The notes under the pieces were generated by a model, which was not told where the DNA came from, searched no databases, and saw only the letters and a list, made by a program, of their open reading frames with translations. From NCBI GenBank assembly GCA_049514215.1, contig JBEKVI010000009.1, positions 1-64,000 of the forward strand: a stretch of DNA of 64,000 nt, given 5' to 3'. Of the stretch, positions 45,584 through 53,320 are shown piece after piece. The translations under genes and the position numbers were made by a program. The first letter of the stretch is position 1. Each line of letters opens with the position of its first letter. The stretch is from BOG-994 sp049514215 (lineage in GTDB: Bacteria > Pseudomonadota > Gammaproteobacteria > Burkholderiales > Burkholderiaceae_D).

Positions 45584-46612
45584 ATGGCGACTATCCAGAA
45601 ACGCGGGGCCTTACAGTGGCGGGCCGAGGTGAGGATGCGAGGTTTTCCCAGGCAGAGCAAAACTTTCACGGTGCGTTCCCAAGCCGAGGCCTGGGCCAAG
45701 ATGATCGAGTCGGAAATGAGCCGGGGCGTCTGGATCAGTCGCGGCGAGGCCGAAGCCACGACCCTCTATGAGTGCCTAGATCGCTATCTGCGCGAGGTTC
45801 TACCATTCAAAAAGGGACGAGTCCAGGAGACAAGCGTTATCGAGTACTTCAAACGCGAGCCTATCAGCAAGCGCTTCATGGCCTCCATTCGTTCAAGCGA
45901 CATCGCGGCCTGGCGTGACGCGCATCTTACCGAGGTGTCAGCGGCAACCGTAGTGCGGAAGCTGGGCGTCCTATCGCACGTCTTCAACACCGCGCGTCGC
46001 GAGTGGGGCCTCGAAAGTCTTTCGAACCCGGTCGGCCTCGTGCGAAAACCGAGGCTACCGAAAGGCCGTGAGCGCCGGTTGCTTCCCGGTGAACTGGATG
46101 CCCTTCTTGCGGCATCACAGTCAACGGAGCTTCGCGCAATGCTTTGCCTAGTGCTTGAGAGTTCGATGCGGCGCGGAGAGCTGGTATCTCTAGAATGGAA
46201 GAATGTCAATCTCAGCCGTAGGTTTCTCGTCTTGCCAGACACAAAGAATGGGGAGACTCGGACGGTCCCACTATCGACGACTGCGATAGACTTGTTGGCA
46301 AAGCTCTCCCGACGCATTGACGGCCGAGTCTTTGGGTTGCGGGCCGACTCGATCACTCAAGCGTTTGCCCGCGCGCGCGAACGTGGAAGGGCCACCTATC
46401 TTGGCTCATGCATCGAGCAACGAGTGCGGCCAAACCCTCGGTTCCTGGTCGATTTACGGTTTCATGATCAAAGGCACGAGGCGACATCACGATTCTTTGA
46501 GAAAGGGCTCAATCCGATGGAAGTTAGCTGCATTACGGGGCACAAGGATTTGCGCAGCCTGAAGCGCTACACGCACCTCGAGGCGGCGGAACTCGCCAAG
46601 AAGCTCGGCTGA
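45584..46612 (+). CDS. Tyrosine-type site-specific integrase
   Basis: 342 residues. An N-terminal arm-binding-like start (MATIQKRGALQWRAEVRMRG, FPRQSKTFTVRSQAEAWAK) precedes a core-binding SAM-like domain and the catalytic domain. Arg (about 195) in SSMRRGELVSLEW, Lys in LPDTKNGETRTVPLS, H294-D-Q-R297, His in CITGHKDLRS and Tyr329 in LKRYTHLEA are all present, so it should be active. It probably inserted the island into the 3' end of the tRNA-Ala gene, 2.4 kb to its right. Confidence 0.93.
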   Translation: MATIQKRGALQWRAEVRMRGFPRQSKTFTVRSQAEAWAKMIESEMSRGVWISRGEAEATTLYECLDRYLREVLPFKKGRVQETSVIEYFKREPISKRFMASIRSSDIAAWRDAHLTEVSAATVVRKLGVLSHVFNTARREWGLESLSNPVGLVRKPRLPKGRERRLLPGELDALLAASQSTELRAMLCLVLESSMRRGELVSLEWKNVNLSRRFLVLPDTKNGETRTVPLSTTAIDLLAKLSRRIDGRVFGLRADSITQAFARARERGRATYLGSCIEQRVRPNPRFLVDLRFHDQRHEATSRFFEKGLNPMEVSCITGHKDLRSLKRYTHLEAAELAKKLG

Positions 46613-46690
46613 GATCGCCTATGAATGTGCCAGCTTCCTCGCGAGTAGCCGAACTTGGCCTGCAGACTCTCTCTGGAGTATTCTAGAACC

Positions 46691-46924
46691 ATGGACATCC
46701 CAACTTTGGACAAAATCCGAGAGGCAGCTCAGTCACTAGAGCCGTCAGAACGGGCCAGACTGGCGATGGACCTCCTTGAGTCGCTCGAGCCTCAGGGCGG
46801 CGGCTCTGAAGACGTGGAGAGGGCCTGGAACGCTGAAGCGGAAAGGCGCTTGGCGGCGTTCGAGCGCGGTGGTATTCCCACCATACTTGCAGAAGACGTT
46901 CACGCCGAATCCCCAGAGTCATAG
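46691..46924 (+). CDS. Addiction-module antitoxin (putative addiction module component family)
   Basis: 77 residues: DKIREAAQSLEPSERARLAM, DLLESLEPQ, then AWNAEAERRLAAFERGG. This is the usual make-up of the TIGR02574-type antitoxin that pairs with RelE/ParE toxins; the acidic C-terminal half binds the toxin. Start at the ATG 46691. The toxin gene begins four bases after its stop. Confidence 0.85.
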   Translation: MDIPTLDKIREAAQSLEPSERARLAMDLLESLEPQGGGSEDVERAWNAEAERRLAAFERGGIPTILAEDVHAESPES

Positions 46925-46927
46925 CAC

Positions 46928-47230
46928 GTGTCACGGCGCGTTCTGCGCTACCTGCCCCAGGCTAGAGCGGAGTATCGGGAGCAGCGGGCCTACTACAAGG
47001 CGCTGGATCCAAGGTTGAGGGTCCCCTTCGAGGCCGCCATCCGACGCGCGGAAGATCTCGCCCTCGGCAATCCGGAAGGCTTCGCATATATCATCGGAAG
47101 CAAGCGTATCCGCGCAGTAATCTTGCGAAGGTTTCCGTATCGACTTCTCTACGTCGTTCAGGGCAATGACGTTGTTGTGGTGGCGCTGGCTCACACAGCG
47201 CGAGATCCAGGGCAGTTTCAAAAGCGCTAA
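46928..47230 (+). CDS. RelE/ParE-family toxin
   Basis: 100 residues from a GTG. RRVLRYLPQARAEYREQRAY, YKALDPRLRVPFEAAIRRAE and RRFPYRLLYVVQGNDVVVVA are typical of ParE/RelE toxins, with the family ending VALAHTARDPGQFQKR (H-x-R-R-x-P-x2-W position). It either cleaves mRNA on the ribosome or poisons gyrase. With the antitoxin it should stabilise the island against loss. Confidence 0.88.
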   Translation: MSRRVLRYLPQARAEYREQRAYYKALDPRLRVPFEAAIRRAEDLALGNPEGFAYIIGSKRIRAVILRRFPYRLLYVVQGNDVVVVALAHTARDPGQFQKR

Positions 47231-47276
47231 GTACTCGGCGGCCGGCGCCACACTGAGTTCATGCCTTCTTAGAGAG

Positions 47277-47865
47277 TTAGCGACCGCGCTCGAGGCCGCG
47301 TTCGCGCGACTGCCGCAGAAAGCGAATCTTCGACGGAGTCTTCTCTCGAACAGGCTGCGTTCCTCGCACCGCGGCCAAACGATTGCGAGCGACGCCACAG
47401 TGTGCCGAACCGTAGTACCGCCTGGTTTCATCGCTCGAGTGTCCAAGCGCCATGGAGATCGCGGTACTGTCGGTACAAGAGGCCTTGAGGTCGGCGCTCA
47501 ATTGATGCCGATACACGTAGCAGCTGATGTTCTCCTTGTGCCGGGGAAAGACAACTTTGCTGAGGCTTCGTACAAAATCACTGAGGGCGCCTGCGTGGGC
47601 TTGTATCAGCATCTCCTGTCCCTCCGACAGGCACGAAACGATATGAATGGCATCCCCCGACGAGGGCTCAATCTCGAGACACCGAAGCTCCTGACCACAC
47701 CTGCCAACCTGGGTCTTTACGCCTTGAATAGCGAAGACCAGGTTGCCTTTGGGGTTGGTCGTAACGTGGACACCTCTTTCGAGTTCTGCGGGACGCGCGC
47801 CGGTCAAGGCGAGAACGGCTAGGGCCGTCGACGAGTGCGTACTCTCGATTGCCGAAAAGGGTCGC
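47277..47865 (-). pseudogene. N-terminally truncated tyrosine recombinase, related to the gene at 50005
   Basis: Minus-strand codons STALAVLALTGARPAELERG, CYVYRHQLSADLK, SMALGHSSDETRRYYGS and RNRLAAVRGTQPVRE match the C-terminal half of the recombinase at 50005-51195 (TALAAMGLTGCRPAELERGV; CYVYRHQMSADLK; VALGHSSDNTQRHYAS). The catalytic Arg, His and Tyr positions are kept, but the N-terminal half is missing and the 5' side runs directly into the TrfA-like remnant. Non-functional as it stands. Confidence 0.8.
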
Positions 47866-48473
47866 TACGCGCGGATCGAACGTGATCCACGAGATGTTTC
47901 GGCTCGGGTCTTTTTCAAAACCCCTGATGAGCTGGAGTCTGTCAGGGGAAGTCTCACCTCCGACACGGTAGCGCTTCGTTGCGACGCTAATACTCGCGAG
48001 CTGGAGCCGCTCTAAGCTCCCCTGTAGCCAGACGTACCAGGCGCCGGCGTTGCTCTTTCCGAGGGCCTTCAAAAACGAATTCTTCGAGAAGTAGACGCGC
48101 TCCCCAAGAGGGATCTCGCGAGCCAGTTGCAGGGCTTGCAGGAAAACGTCGCAGTCCGCCATATCCAGTTGCTCACCCGAGAAGCGGATGACGGCATCGG
48201 CACGGCTTGCAAGTTCGACATCCTGAAGCAGGAGGCGGCGCCCGTGACGCGTGGGTGCGAACAGCGCACTCCGAGCAAGATGGTTGGGAGTGCACGCTCC
48301 CGCGCCGGCCACGCCGGCAGGCGCACTGTCAGCGATCGGTGAGGGTGCGCTTTAGCACGGCCCTCCAGACTCGCGTTTATGCGCGCGAGTGCCTCCTCGG
48401 TGCGTAAGGCGCACGCGCTTCGCGACGGTTTGCCCTCGGCCGGAGTCGGGGCCCACTCAGATTCGCTGTTCAC
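47830..48473 (-). pseudogene. TrfA-like plasmid replication initiator, frameshifted and 3'-truncated
   Basis: Two frames combine. The first (from 48473) gives ALRTEEALARINASLEGRA and LTVRLPAWPARERALP. After a one-base change near 48285 the second gives NHLARSALFAPTRHGRRLLL, IRFSGEQLDMADCDVFLQAL, LAREIPLGERVYFSKNSFLK, ALGKSNAGAWYVWLQGSLER and TFDPRVATLFGNREYALVD. This is the TrfA pattern (RSALF, SGEQLDQxDxDVxLxxL, LKxLGR). One more C in CTCCCAAC would restore the frame. The C-terminal end is replaced by the recombinase remnant. Confidence 0.8.
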
Positions 48474-48499
48474 CGCGACTACCGCGGAAGGACGTCGCG

Positions 48500-48828
48500 C
48501 TAGTCCGCTCCACTGCGTATGTGCGGCGTCGCCGGTCGCCCCCTGGCGCGCCGGAGTTGTTCGGCTTTAGTCGGCCGACCGCGCTTGGGAGTCACAGGAG
48601 CTGGGGACGGTGGGATCGCGGGAGGAGTGCTCGCGACGGTGTCGGGGATGCGCACATGATCGGCAATCCATTTCTCAACGTCTTTAACACGCCAGAGTAA
48701 GCGTCGATTGCCGGGCAAGCGACAGATCGGAGGGAGAGCCGCTGGATTGCGGCTTGCATCACTCTGGATGGTGGCAACGGATTTTGAAGTGCCGCGGCTA
48801 GTTGCGCAACGTTTAAGAGTGGTTCCAT
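48500..48828 (-). pseudogene. Frameshifted HTH/excisionase-like DNA-binding protein
   Basis: From the ATG at 48828 (AGGAAGAG before it): MEPLLNVAQLAAAL, a winged-HTH start as in AlpA/excisionase proteins. After a one-base change near 48795 the other frame continues TSKSVATIQSDASRNPAALP, ICRLPGNRRLLWRVKDVEKW and a basic tail (KRGRPTKAEQLRRARGRP). The pattern LP-x-G-x-RRLLW-x2-DVE-W is typical of such HTH proteins. One more G would restore the frame. It precedes the TrfA-like remnant on the same strand. Confidence 0.7.
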
Positions 48829-48941
48829 AGAAACTCTTCCTGGCTTGAGAAGAGTCGATCGTACGGTGAACAACGGTGCTTTGAAGCCCCCTGCGCCAAT
48901 GCGCATTGCGCTAGGCGGCGCCTTGCATGAGTGCTAAAGTC

Positions 48942-49013
48942 TTGGCGCAATTTTGGCGCACTTGAGGTGCCAAATTCAGTCAACTAGAGCAAGAGTGCGC
49001 AAATTAGTGCCAA
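48942..49013. repeat. Inverted pair of about 20-bp repeats beside the tRNA attachment site
   Basis: A 21-base element at 48942-48962 begins TTGGCGC and ends TGGCGCACT. An inverted relative lies at 48994-49013 (AGTGCGCAAATTAGTGCCAA on the plus strand). The first has 20 of 21 bases in common with 45535-45555 before the integrase gene. They stand 30-100 bases from the tRNA 3' end, where integrase arm sites are expected in attR. Confidence 0.6.
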
Positions 49014-49040
49014 GATAAGTATTTGATCATTAAGGGTTTT

Positions 49041-49116
<76 letters not shown>

Positions 49117-49283
49117 GTAGCAAGCGATTCTACCGAATCCGGCCCGAATATGAAGCGCGACATCAAAAGCCCGGTGGCTCCGCTGGGATCCAGTTTGCTT
49201 GAGCGTCGCCGCCGCGCGGCCTATGCCAGAACCAGCGAACAGGCCTTGGTAAGATCACCCGACAAGCACAATTCGGAAAGCAA

Positions 49284-49787
49284 TTGATCGACCGAATTCA
49301 AACCGAACGTCTCTTCGGCACCCGCATTGCGTTGGGGCACCTCGATGACCTACTGATTTTCCACAGCAATCCGCAGGCTATGGAAACACTCGGCGGCGTG
49401 CGCTCGCGCCAGACGACTCAAGACTATCTCGCAACCAACATGGACCATTGGGCCAAATATGGCTACGGCATCTGGCTTTTGCATGAGCCCGACGGAAGAT
49501 TTGTCGGACGAGGTGGGATTCGTCATGTCACTGTCGGCGGCCTCGACGAGATTGAGATCGCCTATGCGCTCCTACCCGAATTCTGGGGGCGCGGTTTAGC
49601 GACCGAGATCGCAGAAGAGTTCGTGAGAATCTCAAGCCGCTTGGGGATCAAGGAACTGGTCGCTCTCACCTCTCGAACGAACGTCGCCTCGAGACGGGTG
49701 ATGGAAAAACTGAATTTCGAATTCGAAAAGGAATTGGACCATTTCGCCACTCCAAGCGTCCTTTACCGACTTCGTGTCGGGGCTTAA
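49284..49787 (+). CDS. GNAT-family N-acetyltransferase (RimJ/RimL type)
   Basis: 167 residues from a TTG at 49284 behind CGGAAAGC. It shows the group's pattern: IQTERLFGTRIALGHLDDLL, IWLLHEPDGRFVGRGGIRHV, IEIAYALLPEFWGRGLATEI (the last four carry the acetyl-CoA pyrophosphate loop) and LTSRTNVASRRVMEKLNFEF. Members acetylate small molecules or protein N-termini. It lies outside the island, 168 bases right of the tRNA gene. Confidence 0.9.
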   Translation: MIDRIQTERLFGTRIALGHLDDLLIFHSNPQAMETLGGVRSRQTTQDYLATNMDHWAKYGYGIWLLHEPDGRFVGRGGIRHVTVGGLDEIEIAYALLPEFWGRGLATEIAEEFVRISSRLGIKELVALTSRTNVASRRVMEKLNFEFEKELDHFATPSVLYRLRVGA

Positions 49788-49913
49788 GCAAAAAGATCCG
49801 TCGGTGGACTCGTGTCCGGCGATTTCTGCGTGAGCGCGTTCAATGCGGCTGCGCTCGCGACCGACCAAGTGTGACCGACTCCCAAAGAAAACCCCAGAAT
49901 GCACACGTATTTT

Positions 49914-49933
49914 GCGCATCGACAACGATGCGC
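49914..49933. promoter_or_regulatory. Perfect inverted repeat upstream of the second recombinase
   Basis: GCGCATCG-ACAA-CGATGCGC, an 8-base arm with a four-base loop, extended by one more T/A pair. It lies about 70 bases before the recombinase start. It may be an operator, a recombinase site, or a hairpin in the leader RNA. No T-run follows, so a terminator is unlikely. Confidence 0.45.
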
Positions 49934-50004
49934 ACGGCAACTTTCTCCACAAGCGTGCGAGCCCAATCTAGGATGGACCTCCGCGAACCCATGAGGAGTT
50001 TCAA

Positions 50005-51195
50005 ATGGCGCCCATCCTGGCAACCCAGGATCGGATCGGTCTTCCTGGCAAAGCCCCGATTTCGATCCTCGAACCGACCTTCAAAGCCTTGAACCCATCG
50101 CTGCATCAGGCCGCGCCAATGGAGATCGAACCCGCTCCTGTTGTGGGATCCGGCACCGCAAGCGAGGTCATCCGAGGTGCCCGCGAACTGATCAAAGACG
50201 CCAATCGGGCGACGAGCGAAGCAACGCAGAAGCATTATCGGGCAGCCTATCGCCGTATGGAAAAGCGCGGCTTGTTGCCTGAGGGCATGGCCAACACCAA
50301 GTGTAGCTTCTATTTTTATCGCGCAGCCTACGTACATCACTTCGTCGGCCTGATCTGCAGCACGCTTCGGGAGACCGACGAGGCTCAACAGCGCGATGAC
50401 CTCAAGGCTCTTCTTGAGGCAGCCTCGCGCCTTCAGGAACTCTGCCGGAAACTCGAAGTGTATCGGCCGGATCCCCATCGGATTCACCGAAACGAGGGCC
50501 GCGCCGGCCGTTGGGCCGAGGAAGTTCAAAAGCGCGCGCCGTCGGGCTTTAGACCCGTTTCGCATTCTCAGCGCGCCCGTCTGAAAGGGTTGCCCGTGGA
50601 CTGGCGCGAGCAGATGTTCTCGATCGGTATTCACCGAAAGCACGCGACAGCGTTGGCTGCCATGGGCTTGACCGGCTGCCGCCCTGCGGAGTTGGAGCGG
50701 GGTGTTCTGGTACATGCGAACGAAAAGGGAAATCTTGTGTTGAGGATCCCCGGTGCGAAGACGCGCGGCGGGCAATACGGCCAGGAGTGGCGCGAGCTTG
50801 AAATCGAACCCGAGTCACCTGACGCCTTGCACCTGGCGAATAAATTAGAGGCGTGCCAGGAGATGCGAATCCAGGTCCGGGCCAGAGTGCTCTCCCACTG
50901 GCTTCGAAAGCTCAGTCAGACGGTTTTTCCAAAACTCAAGGAGCCCATCAGCTGCTATGTTTATCGTCACCAGATGAGCGCCGATTTGAAGGCCGCCCTC
51001 CCGGGCAGAGTCGAAATTTCCGTGGCGCTGGGTCACTCGAGCGACAATACGCAAAGACACTACGCGTCGCGGCAGAGCGGACGTCCGCGTAATCGCATCG
51101 CTTCGGTCCGAGGAACTCAACGTGTTCGAGAGGTCACGGCGCAAAGAATACAGGCGCTACGTTCGCGAGAACGTAAATTGGACCGCGCGCGCTAG
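50005..51195 (+). CDS. Tyrosine-type recombinase (site-specific integrase), second family
   Basis: 396 residues from an ATG behind GAGGAG. Catalytic-domain marks: MGLTGCRPAELERGV (Arg), IPGAKTRGGQYGQEW (Lys), ISCYVYRHQMSADLKAA and VALGHSSDNTQRHYASR (His and Tyr). The N-terminal half (ATQKHYRAAYRRMEKRGLLP) looks like a core-binding domain. It is a different family from the integrase at 45584 but shares descent with the truncated copy at 47277-47865. It stands alone, so whether it still moves DNA here is not clear. Confidence 0.85.
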   Translation: MAPILATQDRIGLPGKAPISILEPTFKALNPSLHQAAPMEIEPAPVVGSGTASEVIRGARELIKDANRATSEATQKHYRAAYRRMEKRGLLPEGMANTKCSFYFYRAAYVHHFVGLICSTLRETDEAQQRDDLKALLEAASRLQELCRKLEVYRPDPHRIHRNEGRAGRWAEEVQKRAPSGFRPVSHSQRARLKGLPVDWREQMFSIGIHRKHATALAAMGLTGCRPAELERGVLVHANEKGNLVLRIPGAKTRGGQYGQEWRELEIEPESPDALHLANKLEACQEMRIQVRARVLSHWLRKLSQTVFPKLKEPISCYVYRHQMSADLKAALPGRVEISVALGHSSDNTQRHYASRQSGRPRNRIASVRGTQRVREVTAQRIQALRSRERKLDRAR

Positions 51196-51451
51196 ATCGG
51201 CACGGGCGCATCCGATCGTCCCTGCCCTCGGCGAGAAACGGTGACGTCGATATGCCTAACGCTGAGGTGGGCGAGCAGGGATGCGCCGAAAGGGCTCCGA
51301 CCACCGGCGCGCAAACGTGTATCCTAGCGCCCTGACTGTGTGCACGACGCCCTAGATCCCGTCCCTAGGAGGGAGTCCAGACAGTCCTAATCACTGCCAA
51401 CAACAAAAAGGCGGACTCGCCTTGCAAACAATTTGAAATCTGGAGGTCTTT

Positions 51452-51706
51452 ATGTCATTCGTCGCGTGGATTGTGCTGGGTTTGATAGCGGGATTCATTG
51501 GAAGCAAAATCGTCAACAAATCGGGAGAGGGTCTCTTCCTTGACATCCTCCTCGGTGTCGTTGGGGCGTTTCTCGGCGGCTGGCTCTTTAGCATGTTCGG
51601 ATTGTCCGGAGTCACGGGCCTGAACATCTACAGCCTCGTTGTCGCGGTCATCGGCTCGATCATCTTCCTGGTCGTCTACCACGCGATCTTTGGCAAGAAA
51701 TCCTAG
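51452..51706 (+). CDS. GlsB/YeaQ/YmgE-family stress-response membrane protein
   Basis: 84 residues with ATG at 51452 behind a CTGGAGG site. Three membrane segments: VAWIVLGLIAGFIGSKIV, LFLDILLGVVGAFLGGWLFS and YSLVVAVIGSIIFLVVYH. GLIAGFIGSKI and DILLGVVGAFLGG are family marks (transglycosylase-associated protein, Pfam Transgly_assoc). The family is induced under envelope or acid stress, but its biochemical role is unproved. Confidence 0.93.
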   Translation: MSFVAWIVLGLIAGFIGSKIVNKSGEGLFLDILLGVVGAFLGGWLFSMFGLSGVTGLNIYSLVVAVIGSIIFLVVYHAIFGKKS

Positions 51707-51808
51707 GCCCCGTAACCCTTTAGCGCGACCCGCTACGGCCCGCTGCTCGTCGCATTTTGCGTGTGGCGGCAGCCCCGTCGGGTCGGCATCAAAAAACCAG
51801 ACTTCGGC

Positions 51809-53290
51809 ATGGATCTCGGAATCGATCTGGGCACCTCCGAAGTCAAGGTGGTGCTCCTGGACGACGCGGCCCAACTCGTAGGCCACGCCAGTGCTCCGCT
51901 CTCGGTTTCGCGACCGCATTTGCTCTGGTCCGAGCAGAATCCAGCCGATTGGTGGGCCGCGATGCTCGCCGCTTTGGGTCGATTAAGACGCGACCATCCT
52001 CACGAGTACGCTGCCGTTCGCGGATTGGGGCTCTCCGGTCAGATGCATGGAGCGACCCTTCTCGATGTCCAGAACCGCGTCCTGCGACCGTGCATCCTCT
52101 GGAACGATGGGCGCAGCTACCCTCAGTGCCAAACCCTCAAAGAACGTGTACCCGAATGCGAAAGCATCACGGGCAATCTCGTCATGCCAGGCTTTACCGC
52201 GCCCAAACTGCTTTGGGTGCAGGAACACGAACCGGAAGTATTCGATGCGGTAGCGCGTGTTCTGCTGCCCAAGGACTACCTGCGCTTTCTTCTCACCGGC
52301 GAGGCTGTATCGGATCGGTCGGACTCCTCCGGCACGCTCTGGCTGGATGTAAGCCGGCGCGACTGGTCCGAGCGCATGCTCGCGGCAACAGGACTTGCGC
52401 TCTCCCAGATGCCCCGGCTTGTCGAAGGGTGCGAGCCCGCTGGCGTCGTATCCCCCTTCGTTGCCGCGGAGCTCGGACTCGCCCCGGGGGTTCTCGTTGC
52501 GGGAGGAGCGGGCGACAACGCGGCCAGCGCAGCCGGCATCGGCGTGGTCAGGCCGGGAAGCGCCTTCCTTTCGCTTGGCACCTCCGGCGTCTATTTCGTG
52601 GCCAACGCAGCCTATTCGCCCAATCCCGCGCGTGCGGTGCATGCGTTCTGTCACGCATTTCCGAACACCTGGCACCAGATGACCGTGACGCTCTCGGCTG
52701 CCAGTAGCCTGCGTTGGCTCTGCGAGCTCGTGCGCGCGGCAAACGAGAATGAACTGCTCGCCGAGGCCGAAGGGGTTGGCGCTAACGAGTCGGTCCCGTG
52801 GTTTCTTCCCTACCTTTCCGGTGAGCGCACACCTCACAATGACCCCCACGCCCAGGGCGTTTTTTTCGGGATCTCCCAAGCGATGGGTCGCGGCCATCTC
52901 GTTCGTGCCGTTCTGGAGGGCGTGGCCTTTTCCATGCTCGACGGACAGAAGGCCCTGCTCGAAGGCGGGGCACAGATTAAGGACGTCACGCTCGTTGGGG
53001 GCGGCTCGCGAAGCGCGCTCTGGGCGCAGATTCTCTCCGACACCCTGGGACGCCCCTTGGATCGGCGCGTCGGCGCCGATACCGGGGCCGCGCTCGGCGC
53101 AGCGCGCCTCGCCCGGCTTGCGCGAACCAACGAGAGCATCGACTCCGTCTGTTCGGCACCCCCTCGCCTGGACCGCTTCGAGCCCGACCCCCTACGACAC
53201 GCGATGCTGGCCGGAAGGCATCGCACCTTTGAGCGCCTCTACGCGGCGCTGCGCTCCGAGATGCAAGCCGTTCACGACGAGCCCGCCTAG
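51809..53290 (+). CDS. xylB: Xylulokinase
   Basis: 493 residues from the ATG at 51809; the frame is open to 51761. FGGY-kinase marks: MDLGIDLGTSEVKVVLLD (phosphate 1), GLGLSGQMHGATLLD (substrate Asp/His region typical of xylulokinase), RPCILWNDGRSYPQC, and the C-terminal LVGGGSRSALWAQILSDTLG with GADTGAALGAARLA. It phosphorylates D-xylulose to D-xylulose 5-phosphate with ATP. It has no other xylose genes beside it in this window, so the pathway genes must be elsewhere or the substrate may differ slightly. Confidence 0.92.
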   Translation: MDLGIDLGTSEVKVVLLDDAAQLVGHASAPLSVSRPHLLWSEQNPADWWAAMLAALGRLRRDHPHEYAAVRGLGLSGQMHGATLLDVQNRVLRPCILWNDGRSYPQCQTLKERVPECESITGNLVMPGFTAPKLLWVQEHEPEVFDAVARVLLPKDYLRFLLTGEAVSDRSDSSGTLWLDVSRRDWSERMLAATGLALSQMPRLVEGCEPAGVVSPFVAAELGLAPGVLVAGGAGDNAASAAGIGVVRPGSAFLSLGTSGVYFVANAAYSPNPARAVHAFCHAFPNTWHQMTVTLSAASSLRWLCELVRAANENELLAEAEGVGANESVPWFLPYLSGERTPHNDPHAQGVFFGISQAMGRGHLVRAVLEGVAFSMLDGQKALLEGGAQIKDVTLVGGGSRSALWAQILSDTLGRPLDRRVGADTGAALGAARLARLARTNESIDSVCSAPPRLDRFEPDPLRHAMLAGRHRTFERLYAALRSEMQAVHDEPA

Positions 53291-53320
53291 AGCACCTCGA
53301 CCTTGGCGCAAAACCGAAAG

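Noticed and set aside
47166..47822. 218-codon plus-strand open frame
   Set aside because: It is antisense to the truncated recombinase, whose minus-strand motifs match the intact gene at 50005.
48942..49013. Iteron-type replication origin for the TrfA-like protein
   Set aside because: The repeats are too few and lie in inverted orientation, and similar ones precede the integrase gene. Integrase or excisionase sites are more likely.
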